Origin: CAZYXO01 sp964651315
GTDB lineage: Bacteria; Bacillota_I; Bacilli_A; RF39; UBA660
DNA length: 22,340 nt
Assembly: GCA_964651315.1 (NCBI GenBank)
Contig: CAZYXO010000009.1
Coordinates: 1 to 22,340, forward strand
Reading direction: 5' to 3'
Below the pieces are notes generated by a model. It saw only the letters and a list, made by a program, of their open reading frames with translations. It was not told the origin of the DNA and ran no database searches. Made by a program: the position numbers and the translations under genes. This document shows, one piece after another, positions 1 to 7,859 of this stretch (positions within the stretch are counted from its first letter, which is position 1; the number at the start of each line of letters is the position of its first letter).

Positions 1-67
1 AGAAAAAAGTTTATAAATATGAAAAATTATGATATTCTATAATTATAAAGAAAGGAGTTTTTTGTTT

Positions 68-466
68 ATGTATGATTTTTATGATTATAGTCTTCCAACT
101 TCTTCAATGAGTACAAGTTTTGTATGGACTATAATATCAATTGTTGTAGCAATTGTAGGTGGTATTGCCCTTTATTTTACTATTTTTTCGGATAATAATA
201 AAAAGCAATATAAAGGATTTATGGCAAAATTATATGATTTTGTTAAATTTAAAAAAATGCTAATAAGTTCTATATTAAAAATAGGCTATATTGTTACTGC
301 TATTTTTATAACATTATCATCATTTTCTCTAATATCTTATAGTTTCTTAGGATTCTTAGGGTATTTAATCTTTGGTAATCTTATAGCAAGAATAGCATTT
401 GAATTTTCTTTAGTTATTTTAGGTATATACGAAAATACAACTGAAATAAATAAAAAAATGAAATAG
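68..466 (+). CDS. DUF4282-like small membrane protein
   Basis: 132-residue membrane protein of unknown function. I start it at ATG 68 because AAGGAG (52-57) lies 10 nt upstream; an in-frame ATG at 29 has no such site. A hydrophobic helix spans about residues 17-38. The second half reads 'LYDFVKFKKMLISSILKIGY', then a long hydrophobic stretch, then 'FSLVILGIYENTTEI'. This matches the DUF4282 pattern as I remember it: a short soluble phrase, two membrane helices, and a closing 'E-L-x-I-V-x-x-I-Y-E-N' motif. Members are small bacterial membrane proteins with no established role. The gene converges on the minus-strand gene ending at 480, with only 13 nt between the stops. TATAAT at 38-43 could be a -10 box, but I see no good -35. 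The family call is by eye. Confidence 0.65.
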   Translation: MYDFYDYSLPTSSMSTSFVWTIISIVVAIVGGIALYFTIFSDNNKKQYKGFMAKLYDFVKFKKMLISSILKIGYIVTAIFITLSSFSLISYSFLGFLGYLIFGNLIARIAFEFSLVILGIYENTTEINKKMK

Positions 467-479
467 TAGCAAACTAAAT

Positions 480-776
480 TTAAACAAAAAATACTGGTTT
501 ATTACTATTAATTTCCTTAAAAGTACTAGAATTATTAGTACTTTTTATATTGTTTGAATTATTTGTTATGTTAGTTATTTTATTATTTGTTTTTGCAGTA
601 TTTCCAGAATTTTTAAATTCTTTAATTAAACTAAATGCACTACGAAGATTACCAATCATTGGTTTAGTTTCACGATAAAGAGGAATTAACTGATTAATAA
701 TACCTAAAGATTTCGAAATACCACCGACAACTTTACCGATTGTTAAACCACCGGTCACAGCACTTGTACCAAACAT
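480..776 (-). CDS. VrrA/YqfQ-like small protein (spore-associated family)
   Basis: 98-residue protein. I start it at the ATG reading down from 776, because AGGTGG (787-782) sits 5 nt upstream; the GTG at 785 lies inside that site. The N-terminus is a short Gly/Ser-rich stretch. It is followed by the phrase I-x-x-x-L-x-I-I-N-Q-L-I-P-L-Y-x-x-x-K-P-M-I-x-N-L (about residues 20-45). This resembles the conserved C-terminal segment of VrrA/YqfQ proteins of spore-forming Bacilli ('Q...P......P.I.NL'). The tail, about residues 60-98, is Asn/Ser/Thr/Lys-rich low complexity. In Bacillus this family is linked to spores, but its biochemical role is unknown. The match rests on one short motif. It may be only a lineage-specific hypothetical. 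Confidence 0.5.
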   Translation of the reverse strand: MFGTSAVTGGLTIGKVVGGISKSLGIINQLIPLYRETKPMIGNLRSAFSLIKEFKNSGNTAKTNNKITNITNNSNNIKSTNNSSTFKEINSNKPVFFV

Positions 777-810
777 TATAACCACCTATTAATAGTTTAT
801 GTAGAAAATA

Positions 811-840
811 AATATAATTGATTTACATTTTAAGTGTAAA
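811..840 (-). promoter_or_regulatory. sigma-A-like promoter for the VrrA/YqfQ-like gene
   Basis: Read on the minus strand: TTTACA (840-835), an 18-nt spacer, then TATATT (816-811). Each box matches 5 of 6 consensus positions. The predicted transcript start near 804 leaves room for the Shine-Dalgarno at 787-782. The spacer is one base longer than optimal. Confidence 0.45.
822..840. promoter_or_regulatory. palindrome in the divergent promoter region (operator candidate)
   Basis: TTTACA (822-827) and TGTAAA (835-840) flank a 7-nt centre; the 19-mer matches its own reverse complement at 16 positions. It covers the -35 box of the minus-strand promoter and ends 5 nt before the -35 box of the plus-strand one. 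One repressor here could affect both genes. No regulator is identified. Confidence 0.35.
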
Positions 841-845
841 CAATA

Positions 846-874
846 TAGACAACCGAGAAATAACCAACTATAAT
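846..874 (+). promoter_or_regulatory. sigma-A-type promoter for the gene at 904
   Basis: TAGACA (846-851), a 17-nt spacer, then TATAAT (869-874): 5/6 and 6/6 matches at ideal spacing. The transcript would start near 881. GGGAGG (892-897) stands 6 nt before the ATG at 904. Confidence 0.7.
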
Positions 875-903
875 TTAATTAGATAATATTTGGGAGGTAA
901 AAA

Positions 904-2601
904 ATGGAAGATGAAAAAAAGAAAAATATTATTATAGGTATTTTATTTTTTGTCATGATCGGTTTAATTATTGCTATTGTTATAGTAAATAATAATAAAA
1001 ATAATAAACTAGATGAAGATAAGAATAAACAAACCGAAAAGTCAGATGATAAATCTGATGTAAAAGAACCAGAAAGGAGTGACATAGTAGTACCAATTAA
1101 AAAAGTTACTTATGAAAGTGCAAGTAAAGCAACTAAGTTAGTAGAATTGGCAAAGGAATCTCTATTAATGGATGACTATACTAAAGCATCTTTAAGTGTA
1201 AGTAAACTTAAAAATGGTAGTACTAAAACTAATCTACAAACAGAACTTGAAAATATTCTAAATTGTATTAATATCGATGATGAAATAAAAAAACTTGAAG
1301 AAGAAGCAAAAGAAGTTAAAGATAAAGATACAATGTTAAGTGCAAGAAGAAATCGTGATAGTTTAGTTGCATTACTAGATACTGTTGTATACGAATCAGT
1401 CAAAGAAAGATTTCAAAAACGTATCGATGCAGTTAATCTTATTGTCGGAAATAATCGCGAGTTTGTAATTACTGGTGTGAGTGATGGTAAATACTATAAT
1501 ACTGATGTAACAATTAATGTAGAAGACGCAGAAGGATTAATAGTAGAATTAAACACTTTAGAATTTCTAAATAATTCAGTAGTAAGTGATGAGGGAATTT
1601 ATAATTTAGTAGTCAAAGATACGTATTATAATGAAACAACTTTAACATTTACGATTGATAAGACAGCACCTACAATCAAGTACTATGATAAGATAATTAC
1701 ATCTGATTTAATAGTAATGCCTAATCTAAATGACAAAATCATATTTGGTGAAGATACTAATTTAGAAAAAAATTATATGTTAATCGATGATTCATCAGAA
1801 GCAATAGATGTTGATTTAGTTCATTTTGAATTAGATAAAACTTATACTTATGTTTCAACAGATAAAGCTGGTAACGAAAGCAAAATTAAATTAGAATTTA
1901 ATAATGCTCATGAATTAATTCAAGTACTTGGTGATTATAGTACTTTACAAAGAGCATATGTAAATGAAACAAGAGTTAGGGTAACACCTAAAACTGATAC
2001 ATTTCTGGTGAAAATTTATGAACAAGTATTAACTCCTCTGGATTCAAGTGGAAAATCAGAAACAGTTTATAATGAAGTACTTAATCCATTAAAAGTTGAA
2101 ACTGAAACATTTACTGAATTTAAATTAACTAAGGATGGAATGTATAATATTGTTTTAATCGAAGATGGTATTATTACAGAAATTTTTTTAGAAGTTTATC
2201 AGTACAAGATTAGATTAAATGATGATTTTGTAGTATCTGGAAGCGATTACAAGTATGTAGGTGCAGTAGTTGTAGATCCTGGAGAAGAAGGAACAACAGA
2301 ATATTTTGTATATGATAAAGAAACCAGTGAATTTGTAACTAATGAGAATTTTAACAAAGATAATCCTATTGCACGGATAGCAGGAAAATATAAAGTTGTT
2401 AAAACATATCCAGATTTAATTGTTAGTGTGTTTATTTTTGAAACTACACCTACACCTATAGATGTACCTGAAACATTAGACCTTATGATGATTGAACCAA
2501 TAAGTAATAATGCTTTAGAAGAAACAAAAGAAGAAAATCCTTCTTTGGATAATAATGAATTTAAAGAAGAATTAAATCAACAAGAAATAGTTCAAGAATA
2601 A
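904..2601 (+). CDS. signal-anchored extracytoplasmic protein with Ig-like repeats
   Basis: 565 residues, function not recognised. After a charged start (MEDEKKK), residues about 9-30 form one uncleaved membrane helix, so most of the protein should lie outside the cell. Residues about 31-60 are Lys/Asp/Glu-rich and likely disordered. Residues about 65-180 are helical and charged, possibly coiled coil. From about 190 to 330 there are two beta-rich segments; phrases such as 'YNTDVTINVEDAEG', 'FTIDKTAPTI' and 'YVSTDKAGNES' are typical of bacterial Ig-like repeats in Gram-positive surface proteins. The last 50 residues are acidic and low in complexity. There is no LPxTG-like motif or C-terminal helix. 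It appears monocistronic: own promoter upstream, two hairpins downstream. A surface or stalk role is inferred from architecture only. Confidence 0.7.
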   Translation: MEDEKKKNIIIGILFFVMIGLIIAIVIVNNNKNNKLDEDKNKQTEKSDDKSDVKEPERSDIVVPIKKVTYESASKATKLVELAKESLLMDDYTKASLSVSKLKNGSTKTNLQTELENILNCINIDDEIKKLEEEAKEVKDKDTMLSARRNRDSLVALLDTVVYESVKERFQKRIDAVNLIVGNNREFVITGVSDGKYYNTDVTINVEDAEGLIVELNTLEFLNNSVVSDEGIYNLVVKDTYYNETTLTFTIDKTAPTIKYYDKIITSDLIVMPNLNDKIIFGEDTNLEKNYMLIDDSSEAIDVDLVHFELDKTYTYVSTDKAGNESKIKLEFNNAHELIQVLGDYSTLQRAYVNETRVRVTPKTDTFLVKIYEQVLTPLDSSGKSETVYNEVLNPLKVETETFTEFKLTKDGMYNIVLIEDGIITEIFLEVYQYKIRLNDDFVVSGSDYKYVGAVVVDPGEEGTTEYFVYDKETSEFVTNENFNKDNPIARIAGKYKVVKTYPDLIVSVFIFETTPTPIDVPETLDLMMIEPISNNALEETKEENPSLDNNEFKEELNQQEIVQE

Positions 2602-2611
2602 AAAAGTTTAT

Positions 2612-2646
2612 AAAAAATTTAGAATAATAAAAATTCTAAATTTTTT
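2612..2646 (+). terminator. terminator hairpin 1 after the 904-2601 gene
   Basis: Perfect 14-bp stem (2612-2625 with 2633-2646) and a 7-nt loop, ending in six T. The A run at the start of the left arm makes it potentially active in both directions. Confidence 0.75.
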
Positions 2647-2683
2647 AATGTGTCATAAAGAATAAAAATAATTTTATAAATTT

Positions 2684-2714
2684 GTTGTAATTATTAAACT
2701 AATTACAACTTTTT
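2684..2714 (+). terminator. terminator hairpin 2, tandem with the first
   Basis: Perfect 10-bp stem (2684-2693 with 2700-2709), 6-nt loop and five T (2710-2714). Together the two hairpins isolate lon from the upstream gene. The rest of 2647-2848 holds only the lon promoter; I saw no CIRCE or CtsR box. Confidence 0.65.
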
Positions 2715-2791
2715 GTTATCGATAATTAACTAATTATGTAAATATATTATCAAATTGTTAAAATTTGTTGTGTAAATAAGTGTCTAAACTA

Positions 2792-2819
2792 TTGTGAAAA
2801 TTAAATAATCCTTTATAAT
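2792..2819 (+). promoter_or_regulatory. promoter for lon
   Basis: TTGTGA (2792-2797), a 16-nt spacer and TATAAT (2814-2819): 4/6 and 6/6 matches. GGGAGG (2835-2840) lies 8 nt before the ATG at 2849. Confidence 0.5.
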
Positions 2820-2848
2820 AAGAAATATGTTTATGGGAGGGAAGAACT

Positions 2849-5131
2849 ATGACTAAATACCCAGTATTAATATTAAAAAAATTAGTTCTTTTTCCTAACC
2901 AAGAAGTTAAACTTGAACTTAGTAATGAAATATCTAAGAAAATAATAAATTTAGCTACTAAAAATCATAATAATGAAATACTTGTAGTAGCACCAATAGA
3001 TGTAATGGAAGCAAAACCTTTAGTTAGTGATCTACCTAATATCGGTGTAATAGGTAATTTAAAAACAGTAATAAAATTATCTAATGATAATGTTAGAGTA
3101 GTAATAAAAGGAATAAAAAGAACATATGTCGAAAAATATGGCAAATATGATAAATTAAAAGGTATTTTAAAAGCTACTACCAATGATTTAGAATTACCAA
3201 AATTAAATAATATTGAAGAATTAGCAGTTAAAAGAAAATTACGAGAATTAATAAAAACATATATCAAAAATAATAATCAAGTTTCTAATAGTATTTTAAC
3301 GTTGATTGATGAAGATAATTCACTTGATAAAATATCTGATATTATAACTTCTTTTATACCTCTTAATTTATCAAAAAAATTATTTTATATGCAAGAAATA
3401 AATCCGATTACTCGTAGTAAAAAATTAATTGATGATTTAAGTGTTGAAATTGAAATAAATAAAATAGAAGAATCAATTGATGAAAAAGTTCGAAATAATT
3501 TTGAAAATAACCAAAAAGAATTTATTTTAAAAGAGAAAATAAAAGTTATTAATGAAGAACTTGGAAACAATAATGAAAAAGAAAAAGAGATTTTAAATTA
3601 TTATGAAAGATTAAATAATTTAGAATTAGATAGTGAAATTAAACAAAAATTAACAAATGATATAAAGAAATTAGAATATTTGAGCGATAATTCATCAGAA
3701 ATTGGTTTAATTAGAAATTTCTTAGAAACGGTTTTAGATTTACCATGGAATAAAAAAAGTGAAGAAGAACAAGATATAAAGATAATTAAAGAAAAGTTAA
3801 ACTCTACTCATTATGGTTTAGAAAATGTTAAAACAAGAGTAATAGAATATATTCAAATGAAAAAAAGAAATAAAAATCTTAATAGTCCAATTATTTGTTT
3901 AGTAGGACCTCCAGGAGTTGGTAAAACGACACTCGCTAAATCAATTGCTAGTTCTCTTAATCGTAAATATTTTAAAATAAGTGTTGGTGGTTTAAATGAT
4001 TCAGCAGAATTAATTGGTCACCGTAAAACATATTTAGGTTCATATCCTGGTAAAATAATAAGTGGCATAAGAAAGTGTAATGCGAATAATCCTTTAATAC
4101 TAATTGATGAAGTAGATAAAATGATTAAAGATTATAAAGGCGATCCAGCAAGTACCTTACTTGATATTTTAGATAAAGAACAAAATAAACATTTTATCGA
4201 TAATTATTTAGATATAGAATTTGATTTATCTAACTCATTATTTATCTTAACTGCTAATAATAGTGATTATATACCATCAGTTTTAAGAGATCGTTTAGAA
4301 ATAATTAATATTAATAGTTATACAATATTTGAAAAAGTAGATATTGCCAAAAAATATTTATTACCAACTATTTATGAAAATTATAACGTAAAAGATATAA
4401 TTATAAATGATGGAACGATTAATCAAATTATTAATGATTATACTTGTGAATTTGGGGTTCGAGAATTAAATCGCATATTAGATAGTTTAGTACGCAAATT
4501 AATTATTAAAAAAACCATGAGCAAAAAAATAGATTTAACAAAAATTTTAGGTGTACCTAAATATGAAAATGTAAATGAAAAACTTGAAGAAATTGGTGTT
4601 ATTAATGCTCTTGGATGTACTCTTATGGGTGGAAATGTTTTAAAAATTGAATGTTCGATAATTGATGGAGAAAATAAATTAATTACAACAGGTAATATTG
4701 AAACATCTGTTAAAGAATGTATTGATGTATCATTAACTTATTTAAAAAGTATGAAAAAAGAATTTAAGTTAAAAGAAAACGGATGGAAAAATAAAGATAT
4801 TCATATTCATTTTAATAATATAAGTGTTCTAAAAGATGGTGGTAGTGGTGGAATTGCCATAACTTCATCCTTATTATCAGCACTATTAGAACATAAAATA
4901 GATAATAAAATTGGATTTACTGGAGAAATGTCCATTAAAGGAGAAATTCTAAAAGTTGCAGGAATAAAAGAAAAAATTATTGCAGCTTACAATGACAACT
5001 TAGAAATAGTATTTATACCAAAAAGTAATCATTATGATTTATTAGATATTCCAAAAAAAGTAAGCGAAAAAGTAAAAATAATTGAAGTAAGTAATTATTT
5101 AGAAATTTATAAGTATTTGTTTATTAAATAA
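2849..5131 (+). CDS. lon: ATP-dependent protease Lon (LonA)
   Basis: 760 residues, near the usual 770-810. Lon is a cytoplasmic AAA+ serine protease that unfolds and degrades damaged and regulatory proteins. In order: substrate-binding LON N domain (about 1-190), helical linker (about 190-300), AAA+ ATPase with Walker A GPPGVGKT (353-360) and Walker B LILIDE (D420, E421), and a C-terminal protease domain. The Ser-Lys dyad is S666 and K709, 43 residues apart, the same distance as S679-K722 in E. coli. Oddity: the loop around the nucleophile reads KDGGSGGIA where nearly all Lons have KDGPSAGIA, so Pro and Ala are both replaced by Gly. The N-terminal phrase 'LILKKLVLFPNQEV' is a loose version of 'LPLRDVVVFPGM'. 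It has its own promoter and a terminator overlapping its stop. Family call is secure. Confidence 0.95.
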   Translation: MTKYPVLILKKLVLFPNQEVKLELSNEISKKIINLATKNHNNEILVVAPIDVMEAKPLVSDLPNIGVIGNLKTVIKLSNDNVRVVIKGIKRTYVEKYGKYDKLKGILKATTNDLELPKLNNIEELAVKRKLRELIKTYIKNNNQVSNSILTLIDEDNSLDKISDIITSFIPLNLSKKLFYMQEINPITRSKKLIDDLSVEIEINKIEESIDEKVRNNFENNQKEFILKEKIKVINEELGNNNEKEKEILNYYERLNNLELDSEIKQKLTNDIKKLEYLSDNSSEIGLIRNFLETVLDLPWNKKSEEEQDIKIIKEKLNSTHYGLENVKTRVIEYIQMKKRNKNLNSPIICLVGPPGVGKTTLAKSIASSLNRKYFKISVGGLNDSAELIGHRKTYLGSYPGKIISGIRKCNANNPLILIDEVDKMIKDYKGDPASTLLDILDKEQNKHFIDNYLDIEFDLSNSLFILTANNSDYIPSVLRDRLEIININSYTIFEKVDIAKKYLLPTIYENYNVKDIIINDGTINQIINDYTCEFGVRELNRILDSLVRKLIIKKTMSKKIDLTKILGVPKYENVNEKLEEIGVINALGCTLMGGNVLKIECSIIDGENKLITTGNIETSVKECIDVSLTYLKSMKKEFKLKENGWKNKDIHIHFNNISVLKDGGSGGIAITSSLLSALLEHKIDNKIGFTGEMSIKGEILKVAGIKEKIIAAYNDNLEIVFIPKSNHYDLLDIPKKVSEKVKIIEVSNYLEIYKYLFIK

Positions 5132-5144
5132 ATACTTATTTTTT
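5109..5144 (+). terminator. terminator overlapping the lon 3' end
   Basis: Ten-bp outer stem (5109-5118 with 5129-5138 region), four more inner pairs including one G-U, then six T (5139-5144). It contains the lon stop codon. It separates lon from gpr, leaving only about 25 nt for a gpr promoter. Confidence 0.6.
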
Positions 5145-5168
5145 GTTAATAATAAAAGTGGTGATTTT

Positions 5169-5903
5169 ATGAAACAAAAAGCAATAATGGATTATAAAGA
5201 ATCTTATGAGAATAATGGAGAAAAAATTGATAGTAAAAAAGGGAATAATTTAATTGTTAATCATTTTAATATCGATGAGGGTTTAGCAAAAAAATTAAAA
5301 CGAGATAAAGGAGAATATTTTAGTATTCATTTTGATGATAATATAATTAATGAAAAACCAAAAGTTTTAGAAAAAGAGTTGAGTAAAATTTTAAATTATT
5401 TTTTAAAATTATATAAATGTAATGTTTCGTTAATTGTTGGTCTTGGTAATTCTTCAATTGCACCGGATAGATTAGGATCTGCTTCTACAAATAAAATAAT
5501 TGCTACTAATCAATATAATGATTTTTTAACATTACCTAAAATTTCTTTGTTTAATCCAGAAGTAACAAATAAGACTGGCATAAATTCTTTTGATTTAATA
5601 GAGTTAGTAGTTAATAAAGTAAAACCAAATATTATAATTATTATTGATTCACTAGCTACTAGTAATCCTGACTATTTAGGAAGATTAATTGAAGTAAGTG
5701 ATGCGGGAATGATTCCTAAAAATTCATTAAAAAACGTTAAAGAAATTAATAGTAAAACATTTAATATTCCAGTATTAATAATTGGTATACCTTTTATATT
5801 AGAGGAAAGTAATAATATCTATACGACTCCTTATGTGAATAAACTAATCGAAGATTCATCGACAATTATTAGTAATGTTATTAATAAAACTTTTATTGGG
5901 TAA
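5169..5903 (+). CDS. gpr: short germination protease GPR (family A25)
   Basis: 244 residues. GPR is an aspartic-type spore protease that degrades small acid-soluble DNA-coating proteins at germination. Diagnostic phrases run in family order: 'VGLGNSSIAPDRLGS' (canonical GLGNxxxTPDxLGP), 'TGINSFDLIELVVNKVKPNIIIIIDSLA' (TGIE..DII...KPD.VI.IDALA), 'SDAGMIP' (DTGI.P) and 'IPVLIIGIP' (IPVIAIGVP). D100 and D178 match the two Asp residues essential in the Bacillus enzyme. Known GPRs are about 320-370 residues. Here the zymogen N-terminus with the RTDLAxE motif is not recognisable, and the stretch between the GIP strand and the final helix 'TPYVNKLIEDSSTIISNVINKTF' is very short. The start is fixed by GGTGAT (5160-5165) 3 nt before ATG. 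It follows lon after 37 nt, across a terminator. No SASP gene is in the window. Confidence 0.85.
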   Translation: MKQKAIMDYKESYENNGEKIDSKKGNNLIVNHFNIDEGLAKKLKRDKGEYFSIHFDDNIINEKPKVLEKELSKILNYFLKLYKCNVSLIVGLGNSSIAPDRLGSASTNKIIATNQYNDFLTLPKISLFNPEVTNKTGINSFDLIELVVNKVKPNIIIIIDSLATSNPDYLGRLIEVSDAGMIPKNSLKNVKEINSKTFNIPVLIIGIPFILEESNNIYTTPYVNKLIEDSSTIISNVINKTFIG

Positions 5904-5969
5904 AAATATACTTATTAAAGAAAATAGTATATAAATAAACTTTTTGTATAATTTTTTATCTTTTACCTT

Positions 5970-5975
5970 TATAAT
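5970..5975 (+). promoter_or_regulatory. -10 box for uvrC (very short leader)
   Basis: TATAAT at 5970-5975, with no convincing -35. Transcription would begin near 5982, only about 10 nt before the ATG at 5992 and within the AGTGAT site, so the mRNA would be nearly leaderless. Confidence 0.35.
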
Positions 5976-5991
5976 ATAACTAGTGATTATT

Positions 5992-7743
5992 ATGAAAGAA
6001 AAATTAAAATTAATTCCGGAATTACCTGGTTGTTATTTAATGAAAAATAAGTATAATATTATTATATATGTAGGTAAAGCCAAAAATTTAAAAAAAAGAG
6101 TAAATAGTTATTTTAATAAAATTCATACTGGTAAAACTGGTATTTTAGTGAGCGAAATAGTTGATTTTGAGATTATTGTCGCTGGTAGTGAATTAGAAGC
6201 ATTTATTTTAGAACTGAATTTAATAAAAAAATATGATCCGAAATATAATATATTACTTCGTGATGATAAAAGTTATCCTTATATTGAATATATTAGCAAA
6301 CCATATCCTATTTTAAAAGTAAGTAGATATTTACACATTAAGAAAAAAGATAATAAAATTATTTTTGGTCCTTATCCTAATGCTTATGCAGCAAGAAGAA
6401 TAGTAAAATTAATAAATCGTTTATATCCTTTAAAAAAATGTAATACAATGCCTAAAAATGTCTGTTTATACTATCACATCAACGAATGTTTAGGTTATTG
6501 TGAGAAAAAAGTAGATCAAGAAAAACTAATGGCTATGGAAACAGAAATCTTAGCATTCTTACGAGGAAATGATAAAATAATTAAAGATAAAATTAAAAAT
6601 AAAATAGATTTCTTTATTAAAGAACTTAATTTTGAACAAGCAAGTGAACTTAAAAATGAACTGGAATATATTGAAGTAATTAATGAAAAACAAAAAGTTG
6701 AATTACATGATTATATTAATCGTGATGTTGCAAATTATTATTTTAATAATGGTTATATAAGTATGACTATTATGTTTATTCGTAATGGTAAACTTGTAGG
6801 TAATTTTAATGATATATTTTATGTAATAAGCGATAAAATAGATGAAATAAATTATTATTTATTAAAATTTTATGAAACACACGAAATACCTAAAGAAATA
6901 TTAGTAAGTAATGATTTTAATACAGATGTTTTAAGTGAATTATTAAAAACTAAAGTAATAATACCAAAAATAGGTGAAAAGAAAAAAATAATTGAAATGG
7001 CAGAGTTGAATGCTAAAATAAGTTTAGAAAATAAAATAAAATTAATAACTAATAATGAAGATAAAATGTTTAAAGCAAATAATGATTTAAAGGATTTACT
7101 GAATTTAGAAAAATTAGAAAGAATAGATTTATTTGATAATTCTAATTTATTCGGCGATTATACGGTATCTTCAATGGTTGTATTTAAAAATGGTAAGGAA
7201 TGTAAAAAAGAATATCGTAAATATAAAATAAGTATTGATAAAAATGATGATTTTAATGCTATGAAAGAAGTAATATATAGAAGGTATTATAAAATGTTAC
7301 TTGAAAAAACCGAAAGACCAGATTTAATAATTGTTGATGGTGGTATTAACCAAATAAATGCATGTAAGCAAGTATTAGATGAATTAAAGTTAAATATTAA
7401 AGTTACTGGTTTAAAGAAAAATGATACGCATAAAACAAATGATTTAGTAGATGGAGATACTTATCAAATATTAAATGTTAAAGATAATGGTAATTTATTT
7501 AATTATTTAACAAAGATGCAAGATGAAGTTCATCGATTTACCATTAATTATCACAGAACTTTAAGAAGTAAAGGAGCAATTAAAAGTATTTTAGATGATG
7601 TCAAAGGACTTGGTAGTGTGAGAAAGAAAAAATTAATGCAAACATTTAAAACAATTAATGGCATTAAAAATGCTAGCGATGATGAATTGTTAAAAGTAAT
7701 ACCAAAGAATGTTTTAGAAAACTTAAGGAATAGTTTAAAATAA
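5992..7743 (+). CDS. uvrC: UvrABC excinuclease subunit C
   Basis: 583 residues, close to the usual 590-610. UvrC makes both incisions around a DNA lesion once recruited by UvrB. N-terminal GIY-YIG nuclease domain (about 10-90): 'LPGCYLMKNK', 'IIIYVGKAKNLKKRVNSYF', 'YNILLRDDKSYPYI'. A UVR motif for UvrB contact lies near 200-230 ('ELNFEQASELKNEL'). The RNase H-like nuclease domain carries D382 ('FDNSNLFG'), D449 ('IVDGG') and H514 ('DEVHRF'), equivalent to E. coli D399, D466 and H538. C-terminal helix-hairpin-helix: 'VKGLGSVRKKKLMQTF'. I choose ATG 5992 over GTG 5983 because AGTGAT (5982-5987) overlaps that GTG. No uvrA or uvrB is adjacent. Confidence 0.95.
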   Translation: MKEKLKLIPELPGCYLMKNKYNIIIYVGKAKNLKKRVNSYFNKIHTGKTGILVSEIVDFEIIVAGSELEAFILELNLIKKYDPKYNILLRDDKSYPYIEYISKPYPILKVSRYLHIKKKDNKIIFGPYPNAYAARRIVKLINRLYPLKKCNTMPKNVCLYYHINECLGYCEKKVDQEKLMAMETEILAFLRGNDKIIKDKIKNKIDFFIKELNFEQASELKNELEYIEVINEKQKVELHDYINRDVANYYFNNGYISMTIMFIRNGKLVGNFNDIFYVISDKIDEINYYLLKFYETHEIPKEILVSNDFNTDVLSELLKTKVIIPKIGEKKKIIEMAELNAKISLENKIKLITNNEDKMFKANNDLKDLLNLEKLERIDLFDNSNLFGDYTVSSMVVFKNGKECKKEYRKYKISIDKNDDFNAMKEVIYRRYYKMLLEKTERPDLIIVDGGINQINACKQVLDELKLNIKVTGLKKNDTHKTNDLVDGDTYQILNVKDNGNLFNYLTKMQDEVHRFTINYHRTLRSKGAIKSILDDVKGLGSVRKKKLMQTFKTINGIKNASDDELLKVIPKNVLENLRNSLK

Positions 7744-7779
7744 TGTATATTTTTGTAAATTAATTGACAAAAATATACA
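7744..7779. terminator. perfect hairpin after uvrC
   Basis: Perfect 13-bp stem (7744-7756 with 7767-7779), 10-nt loop, directly after the uvrC stop. No T run follows on either strand, so termination is not assured. The right arm overlaps a TTGACA (7764-7769) that could be a -35 box, but the nearest -10 (TATAGT, 7784-7789) is only 14 nt away. Confidence 0.4.
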
Positions 7780-7859
7780 AATTTATAGTGTAAAGTTTAA
7801 GTTAGATATTAACAATAATGCAATATAGTGGTAAGATAAGTTTGTGGTGAAGTATAAAT

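Noticed and set aside
793..801. CATAAACTA on the minus strand, a sigma-K-like -10 before the VrrA/YqfQ-like gene
   Set aside because: It would start transcription at or inside the ribosome site (787-782), and there is no AC 16 nt upstream. The sigma-A-like pair at 840-811 fits better.
2647..2848. Heat-shock operators (CIRCE, CtsR boxes) or a riboswitch before lon
   Set aside because: No TTAGCACTC or GGTCAAA repeats and no structured leader beyond the two terminator hairpins.
2965..3267. Minus-strand open frames inside lon, mtaB, the SNF2 gene and others
   Set aside because: They mirror strongly coding frames of known families, have no ribosome sites, and are hydrophobic artefacts of AT-rich codons.
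5906..5932. 7-bp AT-only hairpin after gpr
   Set aside because: Long 13-nt loop, no T run and pure A/T stem; easily due to chance in this DNA.
7764..7789. TTGACA/TATAGT promoter after uvrC
   Set aside because: The 14-nt spacer is too short for sigma-A, and the -35 lies within the hairpin arm.
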